Source: Chitinophagaceae bacterium UBA7600
GTDB taxonomy: Bacteria > Bacteroidota > Bacteroidia > Chitinophagales > Chitinophagaceae
Direction: 5' to 3'
DNA length: 64,000 nt
Assembly: GCA_002478885.1 (NCBI GenBank)
Contig: DLKC01000069.1
Location: 10,014 to 74,013, forward strand
Positions 1-8,576 of the stretch are shown here, piece by piece (within the stretch, counting starts at the first letter, position 1; every line of letters starts with the position of its first letter). The position numbers were made by a program, and so were the translations under genes. Under the pieces are notes generated by a model. It was not told the DNA's origin. It worked only from the letters and a program-made list of their open reading frames with translations, and did not search any database.

Positions 1-1
1 C

Positions 2-1558
2 TGGAAAAGCCTGTCTGATAAGGCCGCCAAGGGAAATATTAACTGGGATTCTCTTTTTAAATCTGCCAATGTTACCAGCGATACAGAATTTGCCTTTGTA
101 AAAGGTAAGATTGATGAGTTCATGAAATCCGGCATTGATGAATCGGCCAACGTTTTTTTATTTATTAAAACCGGTGGGTCTATCATGACTGGTCAATCGA
201 CTTCCGCGGGTGCGGTGGTTGCAATGAAAGATGCCGGCATGTTTGAGTCGTATATTAAAAAGCAACCAGGCATTGGTGAAGTAAAGAAAGGCAGTGATTA
301 CAGTTACGTAGCGCTGCAGGGTGATTTATTTGTCGGCTGGAATAAAGATGTGGCTATTCTTACCAGTGCCGATATGAATACCGGCCAGGATGGTTCTGAA
401 GCACCCGATCCAAAGAAATCTTTAGATGCTTTGTTTGGCTTGAAGGAAGAAACGTCTGTTGCTTCCATTCCTGAATTTGTTGACTTACTTGCCGAAAAAG
501 GCGACATGCTTTTCTTCAGCAACTCAACCGGCGCACTTAATACATTGCCTTTACTGGGTATGACAAAATTTGCCGACCTTCTGAAAGATTCATATGGTGC
601 CGGTGTCATCAATTTCGAAGATGGAAAAGTAAATGCAAACTTTAAATCATACAGCGGTAAGGACCTGGCTGATATCTGGAAAAAATATGCCGGCCCTACC
701 GTAGATATGGGCATGGTAAGTCAATATCCGTTACCGGTTGAAGGTTATGCGGCCTTTTCATTCAACCCACAGATCATCACAGAAATGATTAAGTATGGCG
801 GATTTGAAAGCACTGTAAATGATTTTGTGAGCAAAGAAGGATTTACCACTGACGATATCGTAAAAGCATTTAAGGGCGATTTTGCGATCATATTCTCCGA
901 TATTGCCGTTACTGAAAAAGAAACCGAATACGAAGGCATTAAATTTAAGAGCAAGCAGCCGACGGCCAAACTTCTTTTCAATGCAAAAATTGGCGATAAA
1001 GTTGCCTTCGATAAAATAATGAAGAAGCTTGTTGAAGAAGGTTTGCTTACCGAAAAAAATGGGCAATACGTTCCTGCCGGTGATAGTTTTGGTTATTCCC
1101 TAAACATCGATAGTAAAAACCTCGTGATTGCTAACGACAGCACATTGCTGCAACAATATCTCGCCGGCAAGGGAAATGCGGCAATACCTGCGGCTGTTGC
1201 CGATAAATCGAAAGGAAAGTCTTTTGCTTTTTATGTCGACATTAATAAAATTTTGCAGGCAATGCCTGAAGATTCATCAGCCCGGGCTGCGGTTGATGCG
1301 GCGAAAGCAGCATTCAAAGATGCAACAGCTACAGCCGAGAATTTCAATGGAAAATTTGTAGGCAGCAGTATGGAATTGGCTACCATGCAGCCTTCAGAGA
1401 ACAGCTTTGTTACGCTGGTGAAATTCTTTTCTTCTGTAGCCCGGCAAATACAACGTGAGGAAGAGCGTTTGCAAAACAGGGGCATGGTTGATATGGACCA
1501 GGAAATGGATTCAGACCGTGTTGAGCCTGCACCACCTGCAGAAGAATCCGCTAAATAA
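2..1558 (+). CDS. DUF4836-like protein, 5' end cut by the window
   Basis: The reading frame is open from base 2 with no stop upstream of the first visible ATG at 122, so the gene starts outside the window and only its C-terminal 518 or so residues are seen. The visible part has alternating beta-strand and helix stretches such as GDLFVGWNKDVAILTSAD and PLPVEGYAAFSFNPQIIT, and ends in an acidic, proline-rich tail. This style and length resemble the Bacteroidota DUF4836 family, usually lipoproteins of unknown role. The N-terminal signal cannot be seen. The family assignment is from memory of its general pattern and is moderate at best. A strong hairpin terminator follows directly. Confidence 0.6.
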   Translation, partial: WKSLSDKAAKGNINWDSLFKSANVTSDTEFAFVKGKIDEFMKSGIDESANVFLFIKTGGSIMTGQSTSAGAVVAMKDAGMFESYIKKQPGIGEVKKGSDYSYVALQGDLFVGWNKDVAILTSADMNTGQDGSEAPDPKKSLDALFGLKEETSVASIPEFVDLLAEKGDMLFFSNSTGALNTLPLLGMTKFADLLKDSYGAGVINFEDGKVNANFKSYSGKDLADIWKKYAGPTVDMGMVSQYPLPVEGYAAFSFNPQIITEMIKYGGFESTVNDFVSKEGFTTDDIVKAFKGDFAIIFSDIAVTEKETEYEGIKFKSKQPTAKLLFNAKIGDKVAFDKIMKKLVEEGLLTEKNGQYVPAGDSFGYSLNIDSKNLVIANDSTLLQQYLAGKGNAAIPAAVADKSKGKSFAFYVDINKILQAMPEDSSARAAVDAAKAAFKDATATAENFNGKFVGSSMELATMQPSENSFVTLVKFFSSVARQIQREEERLQNRGMVDMDQEMDSDRVEPAPPAEESAK

Positions 1559-1562
1559 TTAC

Positions 1563-1586
1563 AGGCTGCGCAAGCAGCCTTTTTTA
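1563..1586 (+). terminator. Rho-independent terminator after the DUF4836-like gene
   Basis: AGGCTGC and GCAGCCT pair around a GCAA tetraloop and are followed by six Ts. It lies 5 bases after the stop codon at 1558. Confidence 0.85.
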
Positions 1587-1595
1587 TATAGTCAT

Positions 1596-1650
1596 TGAGG
1601 CCCGGCTTTTGATTAAAACTTTAACTCCCGTTGCGTCGCACTCTTGTGCG
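1596..1650 (+). repeat. Interspersed repeat, single forward half
   Basis: The half-site core TTGCGTCGCACTCTTGTGC lies at 1631-1649, preceded by the outer segment GAGGCCCGGCTTTTGATT. It matches the forward halves of the other copies in this window (see 11359-11590 for a full copy). No reverse half follows before the next gene at 1696. Confidence 0.75.
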
Positions 1651-1695
1651 GTTTGTTCTATATTCAGCTATCAAAAAAAGCATTGATCATTCTGC

Positions 1696-2343
1696 ATGCA
1701 GATCGATTTGAAAAATATTGTTCCCATTCCGTTGAAAGATAAATTTTCTAAACGTGGTTCAGATATCTGGAACCGTGAGCTGTCTTTTTCAAGCGGGGAG
1801 TGGGTGAAAGTAAAAGCGCCAAGCGGCACCGGTAAAACTACTTTCATTCATATACTGTATAAGCTGCGTGGCGATTATGAAGGAAGTGTTTGCTGGCAGC
1901 GAAAAGAATTAAGGCAAATTAGCGGAGATGAGCTTGCATCATTGCGCCAGCATAAACTAAGTGTGGTCTTCCAGGACCTTCGGCTGTTTCCCAACCTTAC
2001 GGCAAGAGAGAATATTGAACTAAAAAGAGTAATGCAAGCGCCCGTTTGCGAAAGTGTGATGATTGATGAAATGGCAGAGCGATTAGGCATCACACATATC
2101 CTTCAGCAGCGTGCCGGTTTATGCAGTTACGGCGAACAGCAACGTGTTGCAATCGTTCGTTCCCTTATGCAACCTTTTGATTGGTTGCTGATGGACGAAC
2201 CTTTTAGTCATCTCGACCAGGATAATATCAGCAGAGCTGCAGCCTTAATCGAAGAAGAATGCAGCAAAAGAAAGGCGGGCTTCCTGTTAACAGACCTTGA
2301 CGAAGATGCGCATTTTAAATACAGCAGGTTCTTAAATTTATAA
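1696..2343 (+). CDS. ABC transporter ATP-binding protein, LolD/FtsE type
   Basis: This 215-residue nucleotide-binding subunit has a Walker A motif (PSGTGKTT, about residue 41), an ABC signature in the variant form SYGEQQR (about 143), and Walker B LLMDEPFSHLD (about 164). Its small size and its position 30 bases before a single-copy FtsX-type permease suggest a LolD-, FtsE- or MacB-like exporter that acts on lipoproteins or the cell envelope; the substrate cannot be told. The signature is YGEQQ rather than SGGQQ, which is a modest divergence. The two genes probably form one transcript. Confidence 0.85.
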   Translation: MQIDLKNIVPIPLKDKFSKRGSDIWNRELSFSSGEWVKVKAPSGTGKTTFIHILYKLRGDYEGSVCWQRKELRQISGDELASLRQHKLSVVFQDLRLFPNLTARENIELKRVMQAPVCESVMIDEMAERLGITHILQQRAGLCSYGEQQRVAIVRSLMQPFDWLLMDEPFSHLDQDNISRAAALIEEECSKRKAGFLLTDLDEDAHFKYSRFLNL

Positions 2344-2373
2344 TCATTCACCATTCACGATTGACCATTCACC

Positions 2374-3558
2374 ATGCTGAACCAGTTGCTCAAAAAGCTC
2401 ATACGCACAGGCAGCGGCCGCACAAGATTTATCCTGGCAATTGTGGGGCTGTCGGTTGCGCTGTTATTGATTCTCTCCGCCGTGCAACTGCAATCAAATT
2501 ATAATGACCTTTTGCACAGCAAGACCAACCAGGATAGCATCGCAAATTTTCTGGTGATCAATAAAGCGGTTACTGATAAAACGGTTGGTGCAACCAGTTT
2601 AACCGATGCAGAAATCACTGATCTAAAACGGCAACCTTTTGTTGATGAAATGGGCGTGTTAACACCCAGTCGTTTTAAAGTAGCAGCACAAAGCATCAGC
2701 GATAAAATCCCCTTTTATTCTGATATATTTTTTGAAAGCGTACCCGATGAATTTATCGACGTAAAGTCCGACGACTGGAAATGGGATGAGCATTCGAATT
2801 TTATCCCGATGATCGTTCCGAACCAGTTTCTCGATATGTACAATTTCGGTTTTGCCACTTCACAAGACCTGCCTCAGCTTACACAGGAACTTGTAAAAAG
2901 CCTGCCCATTGAAATAAGAATAAAAGATGTGATTGGTCGCGTTACCTATTACGGTAAAGTCGTAGGCTTCAGTGATAGAATTTCTTCGGTGCTGGTGCCG
3001 CAACCTTTTATGGATTGGGCGAATAAAGAATATGGTACCACTGTTAGCAGCAAAGCATCCAGGGTTGTCATAAGAACAAAAGATCCCGGCAACCCCGAAC
3101 TTGTGGGATATTTAAAAGATCATGGCCTTACTACCGATGCAGATAAAACAAGGTTTAGCAAATACCGGCAGGTGGTTGATACGGTCGTAACCATTTCGTG
3201 GTTTACCGGTGCAGTAATGTTGTTGTTCGCGCTGCTCATCTTTACCTTATTCATCCAACTTACCGTTGCTTCCTGCAAAGAAGAAATCAATTTGCTGATC
3301 ACACTTGGCACTGCGCCAAAACAGTTGCAACGGTTTCTGATGAATCAATTCTTCCCCCCTAATATTCTTATTGTGGCGCTTACCCTGATTGTGCTTGCTG
3401 TGTTGCAATTATTATTGAAATATTTTTTGGAAGCTCAGCATATTTATATCAGCTCTTTTATTGCTGCCAGTACATTTGTTGCCGCTGTATTCATCCTCGC
3501 AGTTTTGTGGCTGGTAAATGCTATGACCATAAAGAAATATATCGCTGCAACAGCTTAA
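2374..3558 (+). CDS. FtsX-family ABC permease
   Basis: This 394-residue protein has one N-terminal membrane segment (about residues 20-42), a long extracytoplasmic domain, and three C-terminal membrane segments (about 270-390). That is the FtsX/LolC/MacB permease layout with a single permease core. It lies 30 bases after its ATPase. The short spacer is made of near-repeats of CCATTCACC. Known members move lipoproteins, signal peptidoglycan hydrolases or export peptides; nothing here decides between them. Confidence 0.8.
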   Translation: MLNQLLKKLIRTGSGRTRFILAIVGLSVALLLILSAVQLQSNYNDLLHSKTNQDSIANFLVINKAVTDKTVGATSLTDAEITDLKRQPFVDEMGVLTPSRFKVAAQSISDKIPFYSDIFFESVPDEFIDVKSDDWKWDEHSNFIPMIVPNQFLDMYNFGFATSQDLPQLTQELVKSLPIEIRIKDVIGRVTYYGKVVGFSDRISSVLVPQPFMDWANKEYGTTVSSKASRVVIRTKDPGNPELVGYLKDHGLTTDADKTRFSKYRQVVDTVVTISWFTGAVMLLFALLIFTLFIQLTVASCKEEINLLITLGTAPKQLQRFLMNQFFPPNILIVALTLIVLAVLQLLLKYFLEAQHIYISSFIAASTFVAAVFILAVLWLVNAMTIKKYIAATA

Positions 3559-3595
3559 ACGCTAAGCAGAACATTCATTTTAAAAATGTAGCTTA

Positions 3596-3612
3596 GGTGC
3601 AAACTTTGCACC
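3596..3612. promoter_or_regulatory. Perfect 17-bp palindrome just upstream of a start codon
   Basis: GGTGCAAA, a central C, then TTTGCACC form a perfect palindrome that ends 3 bases before the ATG at 3616. It overlaps an ACTTTGC sequence that could serve as a -7 element. It could be an operator or a small hairpin over the ribosome-binding region. No second copy was noticed in the window. Confidence 0.4.
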
Positions 3613-3615
3613 CGT

Positions 3616-4953
3616 ATGAATAAGCGTAAATTTATAAAATTATCATCAGCATTAATGGCAACCCCGTTCATAGCACCCTTAAGATCCTTTGCACAGAATG
3701 CAAGGCTTACCAACTGGGCCGGCAACCTAACTTACAGTACCAGCAACGTATTTTATCCAAAGACGATTGAAGAAGTTCAATCACTCATAAAACAGCATGA
3801 AAAAATAAAAGTACTTGGAACAAGGCATTGTTTTAATACTATCGCAGACAGTACAGACAACCTTCTCTCCACTAAAGAAATGAACAAAGTTGTTTCACTC
3901 GATGCAAACGCCAGAACGGTAACAATTGAGGGTGGAATGAACTATGGCCAGCTATGTCCAATCTTAAACGACAAAGGATTTGCATTGCATAACCTGGCTT
4001 CGCTTCCACATATTTCTGTGGCCGGGGCCTGCACTACCGCAACGCACGGTTCAGGAGTAAAAAATGGCAACCTTGCCACCGCCGTAATTGGTTTGCAGAT
4101 CGTAACCGCCAGCGGCGATATTGTAAACCTGTCCAAAAAAGAAGATGCGGAACAGTTTAACGCAGCTGTTATTTCGCTTGGTGCTTTGGGCGTAATTGCA
4201 AAAATTACACTTGCATTACAGCCGGCTTTCAAAATGAAGCAATATGTTTTTGAGCGTTTGCCTTTGCAGGAACTTAAAAGAAATTTTGATAAGATTGTCT
4301 CCGCCGGATATAGTGTAAGTCTTTTTACCGACTGGCAGAACGATTTCATCAATGAAGTTTGGGTCAAAGCGCAGGAAGATGACAATTCTGCCGCCGACCC
4401 GGAATTTTATGGTGCAAAAGCCGCAACACAAAACATGCACCCGATTGCAGCTTTATCGGCTGAGAATTGCACAGAACAAATGGGCGTTCCCGGCGCATGG
4501 TACGAGCGCATGCCGCATTTTAAAATGGGCTTTACGCCAAGTAGTGGCAAGGAGCTTCAAGCCGAATACTTCGTGCCGCATAAACACGCAGTAGACGCAA
4601 TACTTGCTATTCAACGTATGGGAAAAGCCATTGGACCTCACCTTTTTATTTCAGAAATACGCACTATAAGAAAGGATAACCTGTGGATGAGCCCACACCG
4701 CAGCGAAGACTGTGTTGCTATTCATTTTACCTGGAAGCAGGAATGGGATGCAGTGACCACCCTCTTGCCGGTCATAGAGAAAGAGCTGGTTCCTTATAGC
4801 GCAAGGCCGCATTGGGGAAAAATATTTACCATGCCTGCCAAACAACTCGCCTCACACTATGAAAAACTTGATGACTTTAAAAAGCTGGCCAAACAATACG
4901 ATCCTAAGGGCAAATTCCGTAATGCATTTTTAGACAAAAATATTTTTGCGTGA
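3616..4953 (+). CDS. FAD-binding oxidoreductase, alditol oxidase / aldonolactone oxidase family
   Basis: This 445-residue protein starts with an export signal (MNKRKFIKLSSALMATPFIAP...SFAQ), so it probably works outside the cytoplasm. Residues about 35-200 form the FAD_binding_4 (VAO-type) fold, with GTRHCFN at about 77. In alditol oxidases the His of GTRHSFN binds FAD covalently, and that His is kept here. ISVAGACTTATHGSG at about 133 is the second FAD-binding segment, and the C-terminal RPHWGKIF is typical of the ALO domain. The likely reaction is oxidation of a polyol or lactone with oxygen; the substrate is not readable. Confidence 0.82.
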   Translation: MNKRKFIKLSSALMATPFIAPLRSFAQNARLTNWAGNLTYSTSNVFYPKTIEEVQSLIKQHEKIKVLGTRHCFNTIADSTDNLLSTKEMNKVVSLDANARTVTIEGGMNYGQLCPILNDKGFALHNLASLPHISVAGACTTATHGSGVKNGNLATAVIGLQIVTASGDIVNLSKKEDAEQFNAAVISLGALGVIAKITLALQPAFKMKQYVFERLPLQELKRNFDKIVSAGYSVSLFTDWQNDFINEVWVKAQEDDNSAADPEFYGAKAATQNMHPIAALSAENCTEQMGVPGAWYERMPHFKMGFTPSSGKELQAEYFVPHKHAVDAILAIQRMGKAIGPHLFISEIRTIRKDNLWMSPHRSEDCVAIHFTWKQEWDAVTTLLPVIEKELVPYSARPHWGKIFTMPAKQLASHYEKLDDFKKLAKQYDPKGKFRNAFLDKNIFA

Positions 4954-4959
4954 TTTTTA

Positions 4960-5036
4960 TGTGCCCAGCTTAGGAATAACAATTGGGCTTTGCTTGCGTC
5001 GCACTCTTCAACTGCTGTAATACTGCTGGGCATGTA
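4960..5036 (+). repeat. Interspersed repeat, forward half inside a hairpin
   Basis: The core TTGCGTCGCACTCTTCAA lies at 4994-5011. It is flanked by GTGCCCAGC (4961-4969) and GCTGGGCAT (5025-5033), which can pair and close the unit into a long hairpin. The nearest reverse half (5819-5836) lies on the far side of the acetyltransferase gene. Confidence 0.65.
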
Positions 5037-5095
5037 TTTTTTAAACGCCATATCGAATTTTTTAAAGGCCTGATATTTCAAAATAATTAAAACTT

Positions 5096-5674
5096 ATGGC
5101 AGAAGAGAGCAACGACCTTTTCGGTAAAATGTTGAAAGGCGGAACAATTGATAACAGCGATCCTCAAATGTACCGGCTTTGGGAAGCAGTGGCGAAAACA
5201 ATTGAGCTTTCTGCAGCACTCAACACATCTGTTAACATCGATGAGATAAGAGAGCGACTAAGCGAGCTTACGGGTAAGCAGATAGACTTGAGCACCATTG
5301 TTTTTATTCCCTTCTATACCAACTTTGGAAAGCACATAACCATTGGTAAAAGTGTTTTTATCAATCATGCGTGCAGCTTTCTCGATCTCGGAGGAATAAC
5401 GATCGAAGACAATGTTTTAATAGGGCCCAAAGTCAATTTAATTACCGAAAACCATCCGGTAAATCCCGCACAAAGGAAATCGCTTGTACTCGGCTCAATA
5501 CGCATTAAAAAAAATGCCTGGCTTGGCGCAGGAGTAACAGTATTGCCCGGTGTTACAATAGGAGAAAATGCAATTGTTGCGGCAGGCGCAGTAGTAACTA
5601 AAGATGTTGCTGACAATTCTGTAGTCGGAGGTGTTCCGGCCAAGTTAATTAAGTCAATAGAGGAAGCTGAATGA
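5096..5674 (+). CDS. Hexapeptide-repeat O-acetyltransferase
   Basis: This 192-residue protein has a helical N-terminus like the maltose/galactoside acetyltransferase cap (about residues 1-65), then left-handed beta-helix hexapeptides (about 78-185: ITIGKSVFINHACSFLD, IEDNVLIGPKV, IGENAIVAAGAVV, VVGGVPAKLIK). NHACSFLD and ENHPVN sit where the LacA/Maa active-site Asn and His segments lie. It probably transfers acetyl from acetyl-CoA to a sugar or related acceptor. It is a lone gene with a repeat half on each side. Confidence 0.85.
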   Translation: MAEESNDLFGKMLKGGTIDNSDPQMYRLWEAVAKTIELSAALNTSVNIDEIRERLSELTGKQIDLSTIVFIPFYTNFGKHITIGKSVFINHACSFLDLGGITIEDNVLIGPKVNLITENHPVNPAQRKSLVLGSIRIKKNAWLGAGVTVLPGVTIGENAIVAAGAVVTKDVADNSVVGGVPAKLIKSIEEAE

Positions 5675-5814
5675 GCGTCGATCCGACATTTTGAATCAAT
5701 AAAATCATTTTTTGTTATTTGTTTGCACGGGCAAAATAATATTGCTGGTTTGTGCAGGCAGTAGTTGCAGGCCGAATGGAAACCAACAATGGAAACAAGT
5801 CGCCATAAAACGGG

Positions 5815-5875
5815 AACGCACAAGAGTGCGACGCAAGTAAAGATGCCATGAAGCGGAAAGCTGGATACAAAAAAT
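5815..5875 (-). repeat. Interspersed repeat, reverse half
   Basis: The core CACAAGAGTGCGACGCAA lies at 5819-5836, followed by AGATGCCATGAAGC and an A-rich outer end near 5875. No other gene or signal was seen in 5675-5890. Confidence 0.75.
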
Positions 5876-5890
5876 TATCGGCCATTCATG

Positions 5891-7747
5891 TTAAGGCACG
5901 GATATCTTATTGTTGATCCTGTTTACATCAGCCATTTTTTTTGATGGGTCGAGCTCTATTTCCTTAATGTCGGCCACATTGCCATCGATATATAAGCTGT
6001 AATCGGGGTTTACCCACTTCCATTCGTCGTGGAGTATGTAAGGCTGCTTTTCATCCGCTGGTTTGGTGCCATACATAAGGTTCATGGGTATGTAATGCAT
6101 TTCTTTGTTGCCGTTCTTATAAGTAATGAGCAGGTCGATGGGCATTGGCATAAGGCCATTGCGTTTGAGTATAATTTTTGTCTTTCCGTTTTCTGTAGAT
6201 ACGTCGCCGATGCTGTAGTCAATCGTTTTTGTTGTGTAGACCATATACTCTTTGTACCACTGCAATTCTATGCCGCTTACCTTTTCTGCAACACGGATAA
6301 AATCATTTGGGTTGGGATGTTTAAACCGCCATTGGTTGTAATATTCGAGGAGTATTTTATCAAGCACTTTGTCGCCGACGATATAACCAAGCTGTGCCAT
6401 AAACACAGCGCCTTTTGAATACGCCGCGGAAGAGTAGGCATAGTTGGTGTTGTAATGATCGGAGTGGGTTGCCATTGGTTCTTCCATTTTACCTTTTGCC
6501 AGGCGGAAATAAGAATCGTAAGCATTTGTAAAAGGAAAAGCTGTCGTATCCCGACGCAACCATGCACTGGTGCGCAGTTCCGCATAGGTGGTAAAGCCTT
6601 CGTCCATCCACGGGTAAAGACTTTCGTTGGTACCCATCATTCCCTGGAACCAGCTATGCATCCATTCGTGAATAGCAGTACCTATACTGAAATTTTTGAT
6701 GAGCGTTGCCATGGGATATTCCATGCCGCCATCACCGCCCTGTATGAATGAATAATTCTTGTAAGGATAGGCACCGAATGTTTTGGCAATAAAAGGATAA
6801 GCAACAACTGTGGTATCGGCAAGCGCTTTCCATTTAGCTTCCACCGAATCGACTTTTTTATAAACTACGTAGATCAACGGGCCGTTTGGCGCTTGTCTTT
6901 TTTGCATGGTAAACTCAGGATCAGCTGCCCACACAAAATCGTGCACGTTCTGCGCGCTAAACTTCCAGATGAGCTTTTGGCCTGCCGGTTGTTTCACTTT
7001 AGTGCCTTCGACCTGGTATCCAAAGCCTACTTCGTTTGCGTTTTGAAGCGTGCCAGTGCCGGCAAGCATGTATGTTTTATCGATGCTGATATTTACATCG
7101 TAGTCGCCCCAAACGCCATAAAATTCTCTTGCGATATACGGATTTGCATTCCAGCCCTGGTAATCATATTCCGTAACTTTTGGATACCATTGGCTCATAC
7201 TGTAACGAATATTCTCAGCATTGTCTCTTCCGCTGCGCCTGACCTGTATAGGCACCTGCGATTTGAAAGCTATATCCATACTTGTTTTGCTGTGTGGTAA
7301 AATAGCTTTGCTTAATTGTACTTCGAGTATGGTTTCGTGGTAGACGAGTTTTTGCGCAATGCCTGCTATCTTTAAAGTAAGCACACTATCGTAGCCAATT
7401 TCATTGGGCTGCAGTTTGCTGATGCGGTCTTTTACACGGCTATCCCAGTCGAGAATGGTGTTGCCTTTGCGGTCGGTGCCAAGTTCTGTTTTGCCAAGTT
7501 CGCGGCTGCGCACATCCATCATACTGCCGGGCTGAAAAGCATTCCAGTAAAGATGTACAAAGATGCGGTTAAGTGTATCGGGCGAATTGTTCCAGTAATC
7601 TATTTTCTCTGTTCCGGTGAATTGATTGGTCGCCACGTTCATGTCAACATCGATTACATACTTAATCTTTTGTTGCCACCTGTCGGGCTGCGCGATACCT
7701 AGATTTATTGCCAGCGCAAATACCAAAACGAGCTGTACTTTTTTCAT
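5891..7747 (-). CDS. M1-family metallopeptidase (aminopeptidase N-like), secreted
   Basis: This 618-residue protein has a signal peptide (MKKVQLVLVFALAINLGIAQ). The zinc motif HEWMH lies at about residue 358 (AIHEWMHSWFQG), with the third ligand Glu in WMDEGFTTYAE about 20 residues later. GGDGGMEYPMATLI, just before it, corresponds to the GxMEN substrate-anchor motif of M1 enzymes. The N-terminal third is the M1 beta-saddle domain. It lacks the long C-terminal helical domain of PepN, as is usual for secreted Bacteroidota members. Its role is probably peptide cleavage outside the inner membrane. Confidence 0.9.
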   Translation of the reverse strand: MKKVQLVLVFALAINLGIAQPDRWQQKIKYVIDVDMNVATNQFTGTEKIDYWNNSPDTLNRIFVHLYWNAFQPGSMMDVRSRELGKTELGTDRKGNTILDWDSRVKDRISKLQPNEIGYDSVLTLKIAGIAQKLVYHETILEVQLSKAILPHSKTSMDIAFKSQVPIQVRRSGRDNAENIRYSMSQWYPKVTEYDYQGWNANPYIAREFYGVWGDYDVNISIDKTYMLAGTGTLQNANEVGFGYQVEGTKVKQPAGQKLIWKFSAQNVHDFVWAADPEFTMQKRQAPNGPLIYVVYKKVDSVEAKWKALADTTVVAYPFIAKTFGAYPYKNYSFIQGGDGGMEYPMATLIKNFSIGTAIHEWMHSWFQGMMGTNESLYPWMDEGFTTYAELRTSAWLRRDTTAFPFTNAYDSYFRLAKGKMEEPMATHSDHYNTNYAYSSAAYSKGAVFMAQLGYIVGDKVLDKILLEYYNQWRFKHPNPNDFIRVAEKVSGIELQWYKEYMVYTTKTIDYSIGDVSTENGKTKIILKRNGLMPMPIDLLITYKNGNKEMHYIPMNLMYGTKPADEKQPYILHDEWKWVNPDYSLYIDGNVADIKEIELDPSKKMADVNRINNKISVP

Positions 7748-7833
7748 AATGCCAAATAGATTTACAATCCGGCGAATATAAAAAATGTGCCGGGTTATAT
7801 GCGTGTATATTTTACAGCAGAACGGAGATCTGA

Positions 7834-8274
7834 TTATAAGGAAATGCTTTCTTTTTGCAGTTTACCCTTTGCATCGAAATACAGATATTTTTTCGATACG
7901 GCGCTCTTCTTTACAAATATTCGGTAAACGAGCGACTGGCTGTTTTCGTCGATTTCTACAATGCTGCCTTTTTCCCAATCGCTGTATTTGCTTTTGGCAA
8001 AGCCATCGACTACTTCGCCGGGAAGGTTCTCAAACTTCAAATTCTTTTCTGTTTTTTCCCATTCGCCTTTGCTGCTGAAGTCGGCTGACATTTCCACGCC
8101 ATTCAAAATAAACTCGGCTCCAAACGAACTGATTTTATCTTTCCACGAAACCTTTTCTGCATGTGGGTATCGCGTTTTAAACGCGTCGGTAACTTCGGCA
8201 GGTATTTTACGAAGTTGTGCCTGCGTAGCAACTGTACTCAATAACAATAACCAAAAGAACATTTGTTTTTTCAT
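7834..8274 (-). CDS. PepSY-like (DUF2874-type) exported protein
   Basis: I chose the ATG at 8274 because it gives a clean signal peptide (MKKQMFFWLLLLSTVATQAQ); the frame runs further upstream, but that part has no signal. The mature part of about 125 residues contains two copies of a motif of the kind IPAEVTDAFKTRYPHAEKVSW and LPGEVVDGFAKSKYSDWEKG, each followed by beta strands. This is the BLIP-like/PepSY-like fold common in Bacteroidota periplasmic proteins. The function is not known. It lies upstream of the M1 peptidase gene on the same strand, with an 86-base gap. Confidence 0.75.
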   Translation of the reverse strand: MKKQMFFWLLLLSTVATQAQLRKIPAEVTDAFKTRYPHAEKVSWKDKISSFGAEFILNGVEMSADFSSKGEWEKTEKNLKFENLPGEVVDGFAKSKYSDWEKGSIVEIDENSQSLVYRIFVKKSAVSKKYLYFDAKGKLQKESISL

Positions 8275-8391
8275 ATTGCTTTTTTTTGAACCGTTGCAAA
8301 CTTCGTATAAAAATTTCAACGGAAATATCAATATTATTCAAGTTAACGCTGTTCTAACAAGCAACATTTTCTAAATAGCTGGAGGTTTTGT

Positions 8392-8570
8392 TAGCCGGCT
8401 TTCGTGCTCATTGCATCGATTGTTGCCACGCTCGGTTCCTGGTTCCATTTTCATGGCAGCAATTGGAGGCCCGGGGAAGCGGCATCGCCAGTCCACTAAC
8501 GTGCGAAAGTACAAGTGAGTGACACAAGGGACGACGCAATGAAAAAATTCAGCCGGCCGCCATGAAAAAA
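8392..8570. repeat. Interspersed repeat, degenerate pair
   Basis: The reverse half here is the variant GTACAAGTGAGTGACACAA (8509-8527), followed by GGGACGACGCAATGAAAAA and AGCCGGCCGCC. A weathered forward half (AGCCGGCTTTCGTGCTCATTGCATCG...) starts at about 8392. No other feature was seen in 8275-8576. Confidence 0.6.
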
Positions 8571-8576
8571 TATTAC

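Noticed and set aside
758..1066. Antisense frames within the first gene and similar overlaps elsewhere
   Set aside because: They lie opposite or inside well-supported genes and show no protein features of their own.
2344..2373. CATTCACC-type near-repeats between the ABC ATPase and permease genes
   Set aside because: Only about three short units in 30 bases; too little to call a functional element.
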